NCBI GenBank assembly: GCA_014281115.1 | Contig: JACONQ010000017.1 | Coordinates: 992,001-1,056,000 of the forward strand | Length of the DNA stretch: 64,000 nucleotides | DNA from: Laburnicola sp. R22_1 | Taxonomy: Eukaryota; Ascomycota; Dothideomycetes; Pleosporales; Didymosphaeriaceae | Direction of reading: 5' to 3' | Shown here: one piece after another, positions 10,875 to 23,151 of the stretch | Position numbering within the stretch: the stretch's first letter is position 1 | How the letters are laid out: the number at the start of each line of letters is the position of its first letter | Notes under the pieces: generated by a model | Databases searched by the model: none | The model's input: the letters and a program-made list of their open reading frames with translations, nothing else | What the model was told of the DNA's origin: nothing | Program-made: the position numbers and the translations under genes

Positions 10875-12380
10875 ATACCTTTAACTGTCCTCACAGATTC
10901 GGAAGTTCGCTTTCTCTTGCTCAGTCTCACAAAGCAGGGTAAGTGTCGCCGCCACGAAGTATTTAATGTATATATACTCACCTTATAATTTCACGTTAAT
11001 AGATATCCTCAATCTGCAGCAAAGCCTCGCGGACTCGTTACACTACTACTCCACATCCACCGACGAAGACTTAAACGGCTGCTGTTCCTCATATCAGCCG
11101 CTCCGCACATCACTCAAACGCAGTGATGGCCAAACTACCCTCTTCATGCCGGCATCGAGCAACGAAGGGCTCGGTGTAAAGGTACAAACCCTTGTGTCAC
11201 CCACCGCCTGCTCCTACTAACTTGCTTCCCATTACAGATAGTGACTCTCTCAGAGCCAGACGCAGATTCCAACAAGAAAACGACGCCTGAGACCGGTAGT
11301 ACCATCCCAAGTGGAGGGGTAAACGCGGCTTTCGATTCCCTCTCGCTCTCCACTTCTAGCACGAGCAGTTCGACGACTGTGGTTGACGTCCCGCCTGCTA
11401 ACGTCGCGAACAAAGACAGTACGACGCCGAAAGGCCTCCTCACTCTTCTCGACCGCAACGGTAGTCCCCGCGCCCTCATCAACGCAGAGGAAATCACAGC
11501 GTTCCGCACCGCCCTCGCAAGTACCATGCTGTTTAAGAAACGAGCAAACGTACACGACGTCGTCGTTTTCGGAGGAGGCAAGCAAGCATATTGGCACATC
11601 CGTCTCGCCCTCCTCCTCCGCGGCCCAGAGATCCACCACTTGAACATCATAAACCGGAGCTTCGACCGAGTCCATGAACTCGTAGAGTCGCTGTACAAAG
11701 CGCCCGCGCCGCATCAAACCGCCCTCGCATGCCCGAAGATCCAAATCATAACGCCCAACGCAGTCGAGTACGAGCGCCTGCTCAAAGCAACGGTGCGCGC
11801 CTCGAGCGTCATATTCTGCACTACGCCTTCTTTGCACCCGAATTTTCCAGCTTCGTACCTCAGAGGGTTTCAAAAAAGGCCGCTACGTCGCTGCAATCGG
11901 CTCATATAAACCGCACATGCTAGAACTACACCCAGACATTCTCAAACAAAACGTAGCGCCAGACCACCACCGACACCACCACAAGCACGCGCTAGAAGGT
12001 GGTACTATCGTCGTTGACAGCGTAGAAGCCTGTCTCAAAGAAGCGGGCGAGATAATCCAGGCTGGTCTTACAGGACGTGAAGTCGTTGAGATTGGGGAGC
12101 TGGTTATGTTGAGGCGGATGCGGAGAAGAGGCGGCAGGAGTGTTTGGTAAGGAAGAGTCTGGAGGGCTTGGATGACGAGGGGGTGGAGTTGGGGGAGTGC
12201 GAGACGAGGAAGAAGAAGAGAGGTGGGAAGGAGGGGGATGGGGGATTGATGGAGTGGTTGATGAAGGGGAATGTAATATATAAGGGTGTGGTTTTGGGGT
12301 TGATGGATGTGGTGGTTGGGGGTGCGCTTGTTGCGTTGGCGGATAAGATGGGCATTGGGACGAGGATTGAGAACTTCTGA
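10875..12380 (+). pseudogene. Ornithine cyclodeaminase / mu-crystallin-like gene, apparently broken
   Basis: Family members are NAD(P)-dependent Rossmann enzymes acting on ornithine or related imino acids. Three coding segments splice well: up to 10938 (LTVLTDSEVRFLLLSLTKQ), 11003-11181 (DILNLQQSLADSLHYYS to GLGVK) and 11238 onward. Introns are 64 and 56 nt with GTAAGT and GTACAA donors. The Rossmann part is clear (DVVVFGGGKQAYWHIRLAL; SVIFCTTPSLHPNFPASYL). Three defects are seen. The expected first codon is ATA at 10875, with no in-frame ATG back to a stop at 10818. The frame shifts near 11863, where SEGFKKGRYVAAIGSYKPHM continues in another frame. It shifts again near 12107, returning to the first frame for a C-terminus ending GIGTRIENF. 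The shifts fit losses of two and one bases. Sequencing error is possible; otherwise this is a recent pseudogene. Confidence 0.72.
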
Positions 12381-12815
12381 TGAGCGACACTAGAGGTTTC
12401 TCGTGGTCTTGGTCCCGGCGCTAGGAACACAGCCGTAGGACAGAAGTCCGAGTATGGCCGGCCTGGGTATTGCTGATCCCCCGGTAACACATGGCCCTGG
12501 GACTTTTGTCGTAGTACTGTACACAGCGTTACACGGATCCTAGAAGGCAATAGAGAAAGAGTACACGAGACGCACAATTATCCATCACTTCAAGCGTCAT
12601 TCAGTCTATGACTAATAGTTACACATGCCTAGTCTAAGACTGGAGCGCCACCCATGCAAACAGTGATCACGCCCACGCGGTTACCAAAACCACGTACATG
12701 CATTCCTCGCGTACGTATAATAATACATCGTATCGTGAGCCCAACCTATAGTTTCTTGACCTGTCCCATTTCTTCTCGTAATCGTTTCTGGTCATCATTT
12801 TCCAAAATCTGGCGA
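12381..12815. other. Convergent intergenic region before BLM10
   Basis: Lies between a plus-strand 3' end and the minus-strand BLM10 stop at 12816. It presumably holds 3' UTR; nothing else is supported. Confidence 0.45.
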
Positions 12816-15800
12816 TTACGCGAAGTAGCTCTTCCACAGCACGCCTTCCAAATCCTCCAGCTGTTCTTGTTCGAACGCCTGTTGCATATGTTAGTAACAT
12901 AGGCTTTGACGTGGGAAGACATAGACTTACCTTAACATCCACATGCCAAGTATCCTGCCTGGTCTTCTTGAAATCCGAAAGTATGCTCTTCACACTCTTC
13001 CCCACCATGCCTGGATCCGCAGCGGCTTTGCGCGCCAGACTTGCCAGCACATCCGTGTACCACGCGGGCGGCGGACTCGCGTACGGGAACGCCTGAATCA
13101 GAGCACCTAGACCCAACACGGCCGCATGGCGCGTCAACACCAGCTTGCTCTGCTCGGGCGTAGGTGTGCCGGCCGCGCGGCGCTTAGGCAATGGGTTTTT
13201 TGTGAGGGTAGTTGTGAACTGCTGCTTAAGCTGGACAACCATGCGATCGCGCAGAGCAGCGGGGGAGCAGCGGATCATGCCGGAGAGCGTGGTGGCGGCC
13301 CCCATGCGGACTTCGAGTTGTTGGTCTTGCAGCATGGCGGAGACGCAAGCGTAAATATCCAGTTGCTGCTGTTCGCTCATGAGGAAGAGGCGGCGGAAGT
13401 AAATAACCTGGATGTTGATGAGGATGCGAAGACGCTGATGCCAGCTCGTCGCTGTTCGACCAATGCGGATGAGCGCCGCAATGAAATCTGCGTCTTCGCC
13501 TTGTCGATGGGGAATGTTCGGCAGGTGTCGGAAGACGTGGTAAGCGAGCGATTGCAATTCAGGATCTTCCTTGATATCCATCATGTGCAAAAGCTGTTCT
13601 GTAAAGACATCTGGGAAGAATTGGACGAGTTGCGTGCATTCGTAGGATGAGAGCGTTGAATCAAGCCACAGAAGCACAGTCTTACCTCCAGATGTGTAGG
13701 ATGAGGGCGTCTGTTGACCTGCGGGACGCTGGCCACGCCACACTTCCAAGCGGTCAAACACTTCAGTGATCATCTTTGAGAACTCCGGTGTCGGTTCATA
13801 AGGTCGGACACCGATGGACGAGGCCTCCTTCTGTGCTTTGATGAGCGCGCCAACATCTTTGTACGACTCGTGATACCTTGTTCGATAGATGGCGGCAATT
13901 GTCTGGCCCATTGCTTCACGCACGCCCTTGTAGGGATGGTCTAAATGTTGCATGAAGTCTTCCAAAATAGGCTTTTCTAAGCGGAAGTGCCAGCCAGCAT
14001 CAGCGATGCACTGCTGGAGCAGGTAGATCTTAGAGCTCTCCTTGAATGCAGCATTTGAATCCATGTCTAGACGGAAACTTGACAGCCAATCCACTAAAGG
14101 CCACCCTCGTCGAGGATCCTTAGACTGAAGTACGACATGCAAGAATGTTGTCCAGTAGCCCGAGTTGTCCGGATTTAGACCATCTTGGAAGATGCCTCGA
14201 ATGATTGGGAAAACATACTCCCAGGTCTCTTGTCGTTGTTCAGGCTTGAGTTCTGGGGCGCATGAGAGCAAAGCGCTCATGATCTCAGCTGTGGCACGAT
14301 GCTGATGCTTATCGCTCCCGTCGCTATACACTGCTTGAGTCAAGTCCTTGATATCTTCAAAAGTAGCCACTGCCTGGCCAGCAAAAACGAGGTCGAATGC
14401 ATGTGTCAACAGCATGGCGCTGGACATGCGGAAACGATCAGCGCCCGCATCTCGCGGTTCTTGCTTCAAGAAGGCAAAGTAATTCGAGAACCACGAGCGA
14501 TCGAGAAGTGTCCCAATCTTCTTGCGAACATCTGTCTCGACATCGTCGTAAGACATCTGTGGAGGGTTTGGCAGGAATGCTGGCATGGTCTTCGTCCAGA
14601 CCAACCAACCAGGGTAGTCGAAGTCGACGTAGTATTTCGCTTCGGCCTTGGTGAACATGTTCAAATACTCCTCCGTCCAGTTGGGGTCATCTGCCTTTAC
14701 CGGCACGGAAATCTTGTCCGGTACTTCCTCTTCGTTGAGCAGGTATTTCTCGTAGCTATGGTCGCTGATGGCACGAGTCTGGACAGTAGCAAATACTGCA
14801 ACTAGTGCACCAGCATATAAACCACGAAGGCTAGGATGCTGATCCACGGCTCCTCTGGTCACAAGCGTGATCATCTCGTCGGAAGCAATAGTATCGAATC
14901 GCATGCCAAGATTGACTATGATGGCCGCCGTTCTACTAACCTTCTTCCAATGAGCTGTTTTCGTCATATCGATTAGCTCCTTGGAGAGGCTAGCTTTCTT
15001 CTCTTCGATACGAGCTCGCTTTTGCTTGATGAAGTCACGGCGCTTCACAACTTTTCGTTGCACCGAGCTATCTTCGCTAGGATCGAAGACAAAAGCAATT
15101 GCTTCGACGGCTGCCTTGTCTAGGATCACCATTCGCTCCATTGCCTTGCCCATGTCCATGACCTGGAATGTGGCATTTGCTGCAAGCTTCTGCACAGATG
15201 GCTTATCAGCTCCGGTGACTTCGATGAAGGATTTGATCAATGTAGGCGTAAAACGCCAGTCGCGACTGATCGTCTTTGCCAAGCTGCCGAACAGTAGGGA
15301 GAACATTGCACCTTTGATGCGAGGGTAGTCATTCTCGTCGATGGCCTTGACCAGAGCATCAAGAAGCGGCGGAACGATGAGCGGTTTGGCACCTAGAATA
15401 CACTTGATGGCGGATTCGCAAGCAGTCTGTGCTGTGCGTCGAATCTCGGTATACAGAGATATGCTAGATTCAGCAAGATCCAGCAGAAGCTGTTTGTCGA
15501 GATCTGTCTTCGGTCGATTCGCAGCGTTATGACGTAGACGCTGAAGGTGATAGACATACGCACGCCTAACGAGTAGAGGCCGTGGATATTCCTTCCTTAG
15601 ACCGCTAAATTTAAAGGCGCTCTCATCAGATTCGAGGAGGCGCGTTATGCGCTCTAAAATGTGGGCAGACCGTTCGATACCGATATCGATAAACCATGAT
15701 CGGTATGCGTTGTACAGCTGATTGAAGCATAACACATCATCCTCTTGCTTCTCGATCAAGAAGCGATGAACATCATGCAGCGTTTGGCCAACCTTATGTC

Positions 15801-18800
15801 GAAGATTGTGGAGGAGGTTGTAGTTCTTGTCGCCGCGCTTCAAAGGGTAGCCTGTCTCATACTGGAATGTGGGTTTAACTTCTTCGTCTTCGGCCTCGCC
15901 GAGTCCAGCATCATCCTCGATGCCCTCAGTGTCCATAGCGTCGGCATCGGACCCCTCGTCGGACTCTAGATCACCCTCTTCATTTACCTGGCCATGGCGG
16001 ATATCGAACAGGACAGAAATACCAGATACGAGCAATCTCAGAAGGGTACAGTTTCGAGAAACCTCGTCTGACCAGTCCTTGCCTGTGCCCTCCCGCTTGA
16101 CCGGCGGATCTGCCGAGATCAAAGCAGTCAAAGCCGATACAGAGTTATTGACCTGTGAATCAAACAACTTCACTGCAAAGTCGATCTCCTCTGTGCTAGG
16201 CCTGTGCCATTTCAGGTGTAATTGTTTCACATCTACCTGGCGGCCCCACGACTTGGTCGTAAGGCCGGCTTCGAGCTCATCATCCTCGTAGATAGAATAG
16301 TCGTTGGTGTAGGTGCATGTGACGTTGAGCAAAAGGTGATGGATGAAGTTGGAGACATGAATCGTAGGGGCACCTCGAACATTCCGTTGCATGTATTCGG
16401 CCAGCTCGAAGAGCTCGTCTTTCCACTCCATAACAGCATCTCCAACATGGACGACACACATGCCCAGAATGCAAAGATACCACACAAGACCACGATCGCG
16501 CGGAAGGACATCAAATCCTGTGGTCCGTGTCGAACCAGCCCCGTTGTCTTCGATCTCTGTGCGAATGCCAGCGAAAATGTGAGGCAGTAATCGTTTCAAC
16601 GATTTCTCTGGGTTCACTTTGACAAAGCTGTTGCAGATGTATGATATCGCATCACGAGCCTGGTGAATGACATGGTTCGTGATAAAGTTGGCGACTTTAT
16701 CTAGCGCCACATCGAACAGCTCGGGAGAAAGTGCCGCAAGTAATGGCGTGAACGCAGCAGGTAGATGGTTCGCCACAGACTCTTCAGGAGACCCGCTGCG
16801 CACTCTGGTAGAGTCCGGTAAATTTTCCAAAAGCGTGAAAACCCGGCCCAGGAACGATATCAAGAACTCGGAAAGACCCGTGGTTGAGGAACGCAGAATC
16901 ATTTCCTCCTCGTGATCGCTGAGCTCGAGACCGTAATCAATCTCGGCGAAACCTTTGGCGTTCTCTAAACGCTCGACCTGGTCTGTGATCCATTGCACAG
17001 CAAGCCCTGTGCCGATGTCGACGCCTTCCATTGGTGTTGCCGTTCCCGAAGAAGACAAAGCGCCGTTGACACCCCTTCTCTCCTGTGTAAGATCATGGAA
17101 AGGTACTGTGTAACAGACGCTCTGAATGTAACTCAAAGTTTGTACGGTCTTGCCGAGATCGTTGGGATCGATCCCGGGGATTGCAAGCCCTAGTAACGTT
17201 GTAACGTGGCACCGGTAGCCTTTGGTCCGCGCCATAGTCTTGGATAGCACCTGCAACGCCTTGATAGAGGAGATTGTGCGATGTACCTCAACTAAGCCCT
17301 GCATGGCGGGGTAGACTCGCTGCAGCGCACCGGGCAGAATCAAGGTAGGTTCCAGATAGGCCAGGCTCTGCAAGGCGTTCAGAGAGTAGTCGACAGCTCT
17401 CTCACTCTTGGAGAAGATGCCCATGAAAACAACTTCGCGCAAGCACAGCACGAAGCGCCGCTTGAGGGCGTCGTTCAATCTCCGCTCTTCCGGAACATTC
17501 ATCTCACCGCTGTGCTCGCGATTCCACCGCAAGACAAATAAATCGGTTAGGTAGTATATAAGTTGCGTAAGCGGTCGCGTCCAGCTACCCGAGTTCGAGG
17601 GGTGGTAGAACGTCTCGATGGCCTGAATAAGACCCTCGAGTTGGCTGATGACGGAACCCGGATGCTCCATACATGCTGGTGATAGTGACATGACTATGGT
17701 GCGTGCGATATGATGGGTAGCAGGATGCTTCCGCTGATCTCGGTCGAGCATGATTGCCAGACCGGCGCCCAGATCAACTGTGTTGCTATAGGGGGAAGTC
17801 GCTTGCCCAACGGGTATCTCGAGCAAGCGCAGAATCGCCGTGAAGACAAGGGAACACTGTTCGCTCGTGAAGAGGCCATATTGCGAGAAGGGAATATGGG
17901 CTGCGGGAAGCTGCTCGCGTGCTAGTCGCGACAAGATATCCATGAAATGCGCATCGGCCAACTTTGACCTGTTTACAAGCGACCATAGGTGGAAAAATAG
18001 AGGCAGATACTCCTGCGGGTGCAGATCCTCTCTGTCGTCTGGCGCAGGGGTCGTCGGTAGCAGCAAGTTGAGTAGGCCGATGACAACAAAGGCACCCTCA
18101 GAATACGATGTGCTGAAGAACGGCAGCACCTCCTCCAGGATGGCGGGTATCTCCTGCGGGTCAAAGTAGAACTGGGCGAAGGCGCACAACTTGGTCAGTG
18201 TCCGGATGTTTCGCTTGATATTGGGCGGCGAGGAGCCACCCGACTCCGAGGGGAGCACGAACAGCTTCAGCTCGCGGAACAGCGGCCGCCAGTCGAGGGT
18301 CAGGTCTTTGCCGGGTCGAAGGTAATGCTTCCGCCTGCCCCCATGTCAGCTGTACCACTCTTGCGTTCAACGGCTCCACCGCAATGGGGACGGACGACTG
18401 ACCTCGTCAAGACCATGAACATGCTCGCGAAGCGCTCTGCCACGACATAGTCGAGCCCCGGAGCCAGCGCCAACTCGTAGTATAAATTCACCATCTTTAT
18501 CCGCGTCTCGCGGGGCAGCTCGAACTTCAGCGACAGCCACCCGCGGAGCTCACGCGTCCAGTGGGCGGCCCCCGGGGCAAAGTCGCCCGCCGAGACGGCA
18601 ATATACAGGTGCTTCAGACATGTGTTCAGGTTTTCCACGCGCTCGTTCTGGTCCTCGATCTTGTAGGGTAGGTACTCGAAGTAGGGGAACGTTCGGGGCC
18701 GGCTGCGTTCCTGCTTCTCCTCGTCTGAGCCGCTGGAATCGTCGCCGCCAGGGGAGGTCGCGCGCGAGGAGTCTACACCAGAGGCCGAATCGAGGGCGCC

Positions 18801-18833
18801 CATAAGCTGTGATATTCGTTCGCTGACAGCCAT
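12816..18833 (-). CDS. BLM10: Proteasome activator Blm10/PA200
   Basis: A large HEAT-repeat protein that caps the 20S proteasome. Three exons, 18833-18403, 18334-12931 and 12878-12816, with introns of 68 and 52 nt, sum to 1965 residues, the usual size of fungal Blm10. The first splice rebuilds LTRRKHYLRPGKDLTLDWRPLF. The body is a long solenoid, and the C-terminal third carries Blm10 signatures such as GKTVLLWLDSTLSSYECTQL and RIGRTATSWHQRLRILIN. The last exon gives AFEQEQLEDLEGVLWKSYFA then stop. In PA200/Blm10 the last three residues form an HbYX gate-docking motif, classically YYA. Here the penultimate residue is Phe (TTC), so the motif is Y-F-A. An acidic low-complexity loop lies mid-protein. 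Divergent from PSF3 with about 900 bp between them. Confidence 0.95.
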
Positions 18834-19729
18834 GGCGCCAGAGGTGCAAGGCGTACGGGGAGACGCTGCAAAGTGGAGAGGCGTCGGGGGCGGCCGATCA
18901 TCAAAGGATATGGGAATACGTGGTGGATATGGGTCAATATGTGGTGCTGCACGGCAAGAAGGTCTCCTGCGGGCGCGGTGTTAGCAGGAGCAGCAGCGGT
19001 TCCAGGCGCGAGGCCGCGCGAGGCGACGTCGACGCGAAGCCAGGCCGCTAGTGGAGCGTGGCGGGGGCTGGGCAAGCGACGTACTGTCAATCGGTGAAAG
19101 AGTCGAGCGCGAGCGGCAAGGGCCGACGGATGGCAGAGAGGGTTGATTGAGGGCGGGGAGGCTCTTCAGCAGTCATGTAGAACGTGTGAGGGGAGCTATG
19201 ACCCTGCGAGGCTGCGGCATGAACTAGCTACGCGAGGATGGAATACACCCTCACCCTCGCCCGCATTCGACGCGACCAGATCAAGATCACCCTCGAAAGC
19301 ACCCTGCAGAGGAACGAGATAGTCGCTCACCTTGACCGAGACGGCACTGATATTGGGCGAGGGATAGAGTCGGATTATCCTGCCCTTTTTTGCGCGCCTG
19401 GCACTCTTATAACGCACTGCCAGGTCCACACCAGGCATTCACAGACGCGCAATTCCGGGGCTTGACAGGTCGGCAAAAGCGTACACGTCTTCTATTATGC
19501 TATGCCACAGCCCCACATCTGCACTTCGTTTGCTATCTGCGCGTTTCTCTGCTGCCGATATCTCTTCGTTTTCGAGCTCGTTGCATGCATGCAGGTAGAT
19601 GGCGGCACATGCGACACGCTGGTTGCTCGCATGTCGCGCCTGTCCGAGCGCTTCTTTGTCCACACCACTGTTGCCACTTGGGCATCTTGGCCACCAAAGT
19701 CGGATTTACTGATCAATCAAACTTGCAGC
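18834..19729. other. Divergent promoter region, BLM10 / PSF3
   Basis: About 0.9 kb between divergent genes. Open frames on both strands at 19196-19460 have fairly natural composition but no recognisable motif, conserved splice or Kozak context, so I do not call a gene there. Confidence 0.4.
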
Positions 19730-20509
19730 ATGACTTCTTACTACGATGTGGACGCCATCCTCACAGATGCTCAGGTGACTGTGCTCAGCCTACTTTTGCC
19801 CCTTCTCCGCTTACCGACGTCTAGAAAGTCCCATGCACCTTCGAGCTGACCGTGCCCGGTCTGGGCTTCCTGGAAGGCAACATGAGCGGCGATGTAAGCT
19901 GTCGCCGACCATGACCAAGGCTCGTATGGTAACCGAGTCGATAGGTGAAGCAGGGGTCAAAAGTCGAACTGCCGCTGTGGTTGGGAGAGATGCTTGCGTT
20001 GAGGTAGGAATGCTGATGCTGTGTGGAGAGACTTGTGTCGTTGATCTTCAATAGCCAGAGTCTAAATGCGTCCTCGCTGGTCACACTGGACCCTCCCGCA
20101 GCGCTCGCTCCGCGCGTCCTCAATGCGCTGAAAGCTGATGCGCGCACCGTTGACCTGAGAGCTCTTGCGCCTCACTTCTACAATCTTGGAGCCCGGATCC
20201 TTGAGCTCTTCGAGGAAGAGGAAATGATCGAGGTCCTTAGTGATGTGTGTATATCACAACATTTTCCGGTTCAATGGCTGATAGGAGATAGGCCTTCAAA
20301 GCCAGGGCGACAGTGGTAGCGGACCAGGCTCACAACCCTCGAGGTGTGCTTGGTGAGGGCGCTGACTTTATGCGCGGCTTAGAGGAGAATGAAAGGCAGC
20401 GTAAGTTACCGTCGAAGCCATATACACACTGCTAACGACGGTAGTTTTCCGCGCTGCGCACGACAGCGCAAAGGCAGTACGCACTTGGATGACCGAATTG
20501 AAAAAGTGA
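19730..20509 (+). CDS. PSF3: GINS complex subunit Psf3
   Basis: Subunit of the GINS tetramer, which joins Cdc45 and MCM in the replicative helicase. Six small exons, 19730-19774, 19825-19893, 19945-20003, 20055-20244, 20292-20400 and 20445-20509, sum to 178 residues, the family size. The start MTSYYDVDAILTDAQ is typical, followed by KVPCTFELTVPGLGFLEGN. The third exon gives KVELPLWLGEMLAL. The helical core has DPPAALAPRVLNALKADART and LAPHFYNLGARILELFEEEE. The end is AVRTWMTELKK. Every intron is 44-51 nt with a GT donor and TAG acceptor. It converges with the next gene. Confidence 0.95.
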
Positions 20510-20794
20510 ACTGTGGAACACGATGTGCAAATCAAAATTCTCACTCGACCTGAAAGCAGCCTATGAAGGCCTCATCCCTGAGATGTTTGCAAAGAGCGAC
20601 CAGAAGCGGCGTGATGGAGCTGGGGTAGGGAAAAGATATTGCAATAAGCAAGTCACAGGCTTTGTGGAGCGAAGCAAGGCCGTCGGAAGATATGCGCAAG
20701 ATAGTTATCAAACGCCTACCTACTAATTACAATGCAACTACAGGGTATAAAACTTCCGCCCAAAAATTCAATTTCGAGACTCACAAAGCTCTCG

Positions 20795-22501
20795 TCACCG
20801 CGTGGCAGCGCCGAGGTTACTGTTCTGCAACAGCGTCAACAACTGCTCTGGCGCGTATCCAAGGAAGACAGGTCCGTTGAACACCATCTGAGGGATGACT
20901 TTGGGTGTTTCTGGCTGGGGGGCGTTCTGCTCGTGCTTCGTCTGTTCTGCTGGCTTTGATTCGGGCGGGTGCCCAAGCGACGATACAGGCGCGTCTGTGA
21001 CAGGTTCCCGTGACGTCTCGCCGGTGACATCACGCTCTTGGACTTTGGAACCATCCCCTTTAACCAAGTGCCCGAAAGGGCATCCACCAGTCTTTTTGGG
21101 TGTTTCGCCGATCGGTCGACTCGTATCAAGTGGTAGTTGAGGCGAAGCCGTAGCAGCGGAACCCACCGAGGATGAGCTCTCGGCATCAGTGTATTTGGCG
21201 GGAATGTGGATGCCCCATGGTCGACTTGGTGATTCCCCAACACGGATCTCTTTGAGCGGGCGGTCGAAATGAGGTGACCTACTTTCATCCGGCGGTTGGC
21301 CAGGCTTTTCCGAATCTTCTCCCGAAGTGCTGTTATGTAGACTCGCTGTAACGGCTGTGGCCCATTTCTCCACCTTCACATCAGTCTTTGCCTCATCTTC
21401 CGGCGCCTTCGCGGTCTCCTCTGCCTCTTCCGGTTCGTCTGGAAGCCAGACCTGATGCTTTTCGCCTAAACCCTGGATCATACTAACAATATCACCGTAC
21501 TTGCGGTCAAGCTGCTGTATGCTCTCTGTGTTGCTCTGGAAGCGGTTAATGCACACCTCGTGGCTTCGGGGCAACTCGTGCTTATGCTTTTGGAAATACT
21601 TCGCCACGTCCTCAGGGTCATGTTGGTCAAGGAAACGAATAGGACAAACAGCAGCTGAGCCTTCAACAGAGGCAGACGGAATAGATGCGGGATCGTCGTT
21701 TCCACATATCTCAGCCCTAATAGGGTCGGTGAATGATGGTCGTTGCGATCTCCGGCCCTTGTAGCTCATGCGAGATACAGAGCTGTGAGGAGTGGCAAGC
21801 GGACTCTGTCTGGTGCTACTTGCAGCAAAAGGACAGCCCAGCTTGCTCGGCGTCCCAGCCGTTGTGAAGTCCTTCTCCAAGCTTGACACTTCCATATCTG
21901 TTTGACCCCGCAAAGGGATGGGCCGTCTGTCTGCCAATGGTCCACTCCAGATCTTCACGCCAGAATCGACAGCTGGGGCCCTCAAGTCCGCCACGGCTGA
22001 CTCGGCTTGTCTAATAAGCGTCGCGCGATGCTTCCGCTCCGCATCATCACCCTGCGCGATCTGATCGACCCAGGACAAAGGTGGCCGCTGCAGCTCAGAT
22101 GCTACATGCTCAAGGTCGTGTAGGAAGGCTAGATGGTCTTGCGCGAGAGTATCGGGCGTGAAACATTTCAATAGATCTAAGTACTTGAACGAGTTAGCGT
22201 GAGGTCGTGTCTGAGCCGCACACGATGGAAGGGGAGATATGGAAGCGGATCAGTAAGTGGTATATGTTGTCTGCCAGAGTCGCGAGCGACTGCAGGTCTA
22301 GAGCTAAAGAATTTTCATCCTCGAATGGTGAGTCAAAAAGAAAACAGGAGCTGGACATACCTGCTGCTTGGCCCAGGACAGCTTGCTCTCCAGCTGTCGT
22401 TGCTGTGCGAGTAGTAGCTGATACTCCCCGCTCAAGGCTTCGAAGCCCTCGGAAAGCTGCTCCGCAAGCTGGAGGACAGAGTCCTGTGCCTTGGCCGTCA
22501 T
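20795..22501 (-). CDS. Uncharacterised fungal protein with three Cys-Pro motifs
   Basis: Two exons, 22501-22361 and 22183-20795, with a long 177-nt intron whose acceptor is CAAG at 22187-22184; the frame then reads YLDLLKCFTPDTLAQDHLAF. The product is 509 residues. The first about 70 are a predicted coiled coil (LAEQLSEGFEALSGEYQLLL). Three Cys-Pro sites stand out: KLGCPFAAS, SAAVCPIRFLDQHDPED and GGCPFGHLV. The best-conserved-looking stretch is KYFQKHKHELPRSHEVCINR. The rest is Ser/Pro/Glu-rich and probably disordered. No signal peptide or membrane segment is seen. I recognise no named family. Cys-Pro dipeptides are the core of heme regulatory motifs, so redox or heme sensing is one possibility, but that is speculation. 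Divergent from RER2. Confidence 0.75.
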
Positions 22502-23151
22502 GTTGGGATAGATGTATGTAACTCGCAGCAGGGCGCCAAGAGGGAAGCGCAGGTCAGAGGATCGAGGCCAGCTCTAACAGCGCAGACCTGGCTCATGGAG
22601 GGCGATGACGAAGATTTGCTGCTGAGCCAGCAGGCAAGGATCGGACTTTGTTCCGCGTTGCCAAGGAAGTACACGTGACTGCCCCAAGACCAGACCTCGG
22701 GACAGCCGATAGCCGCGTGCCAGCAGGGTGCTTTTTTTTTTTGTTTTTTTGTGAACAAAGCTGCATCCCGCAACTATGCTATGGCAAAAGAAAATCTAGC
22801 CATAACCTTTTTTTCTGTGTACCAGCTCTATGAGATACCATGTGAATACATGTGAAAGCGAACAGTTCAGCAGGGTGCTTGCCAGTTGGAAAGATGGCCC
22901 GACGTTTGGCCGCGGTTTCCCATCATTTCTGGGAAACCGCGTCACGGCTGCTCCGCCTCTCAGCAGCGCCTTGATACACGTAAACTTCGCCATTGGCAGC
23001 CGATACTTATACAGCATGCCGCCCAATTCTTGAATGCTAATTCTGTCTCTCTACTTTGAGCTTTCCTGGTCGCCTGTTCGCCCATCACACTTCGCTCCAC
23101 TTTTAGAAGCACCTACATTTCCTACTTCTCGCGTCTCGACGTACACCCACC
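22502..23151. promoter_or_regulatory. Divergent promoter region with T-tract and perfect hairpin
   Basis: 650 bp between divergent genes. It holds a T-rich run at about 22733-22750 and a perfect 12-bp inverted repeat at 22911-22941. The 60 bases before the RER2 ATG are pyrimidine-rich and lead into CACCATGG, a good start context. Confidence 0.5.
22911..22941. repeat. Perfect 12-bp inverted repeat (hairpin)
   Basis: CGCGGTTTCCCA at 22911-22922 is followed by the 7-base loop TCATTTC and then its exact complement TGGGAAACCGCG at 22930-22941. It lies about 210 bp upstream of the RER2 start in a promoter region. There is no T-run, so it is not terminator-like. A palindromic protein-binding site or a leader hairpin are both possible. 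Confidence 0.85.

Noticed and set aside
12103..12137. A 35-nt GT...CAG segment that would repair the second frameshift of the cyclodeaminase-like gene as an intron
   Set aside because: Too short for a fungal intron, with no branch site. It would also remove residues that fit the family. A one-base loss explains it more simply.
12667..12878. Read-through C-terminus of the BLM10 frame past 12931
   Set aside because: The spliced version gives the expected short conserved end (LEGVLWKSYFA); the read-through has no family character.
19196..19465. Frames on both strands upstream of PSF3
   Set aside because: Plausible composition but mutually antisense and without motif support; could be leader exons at most.
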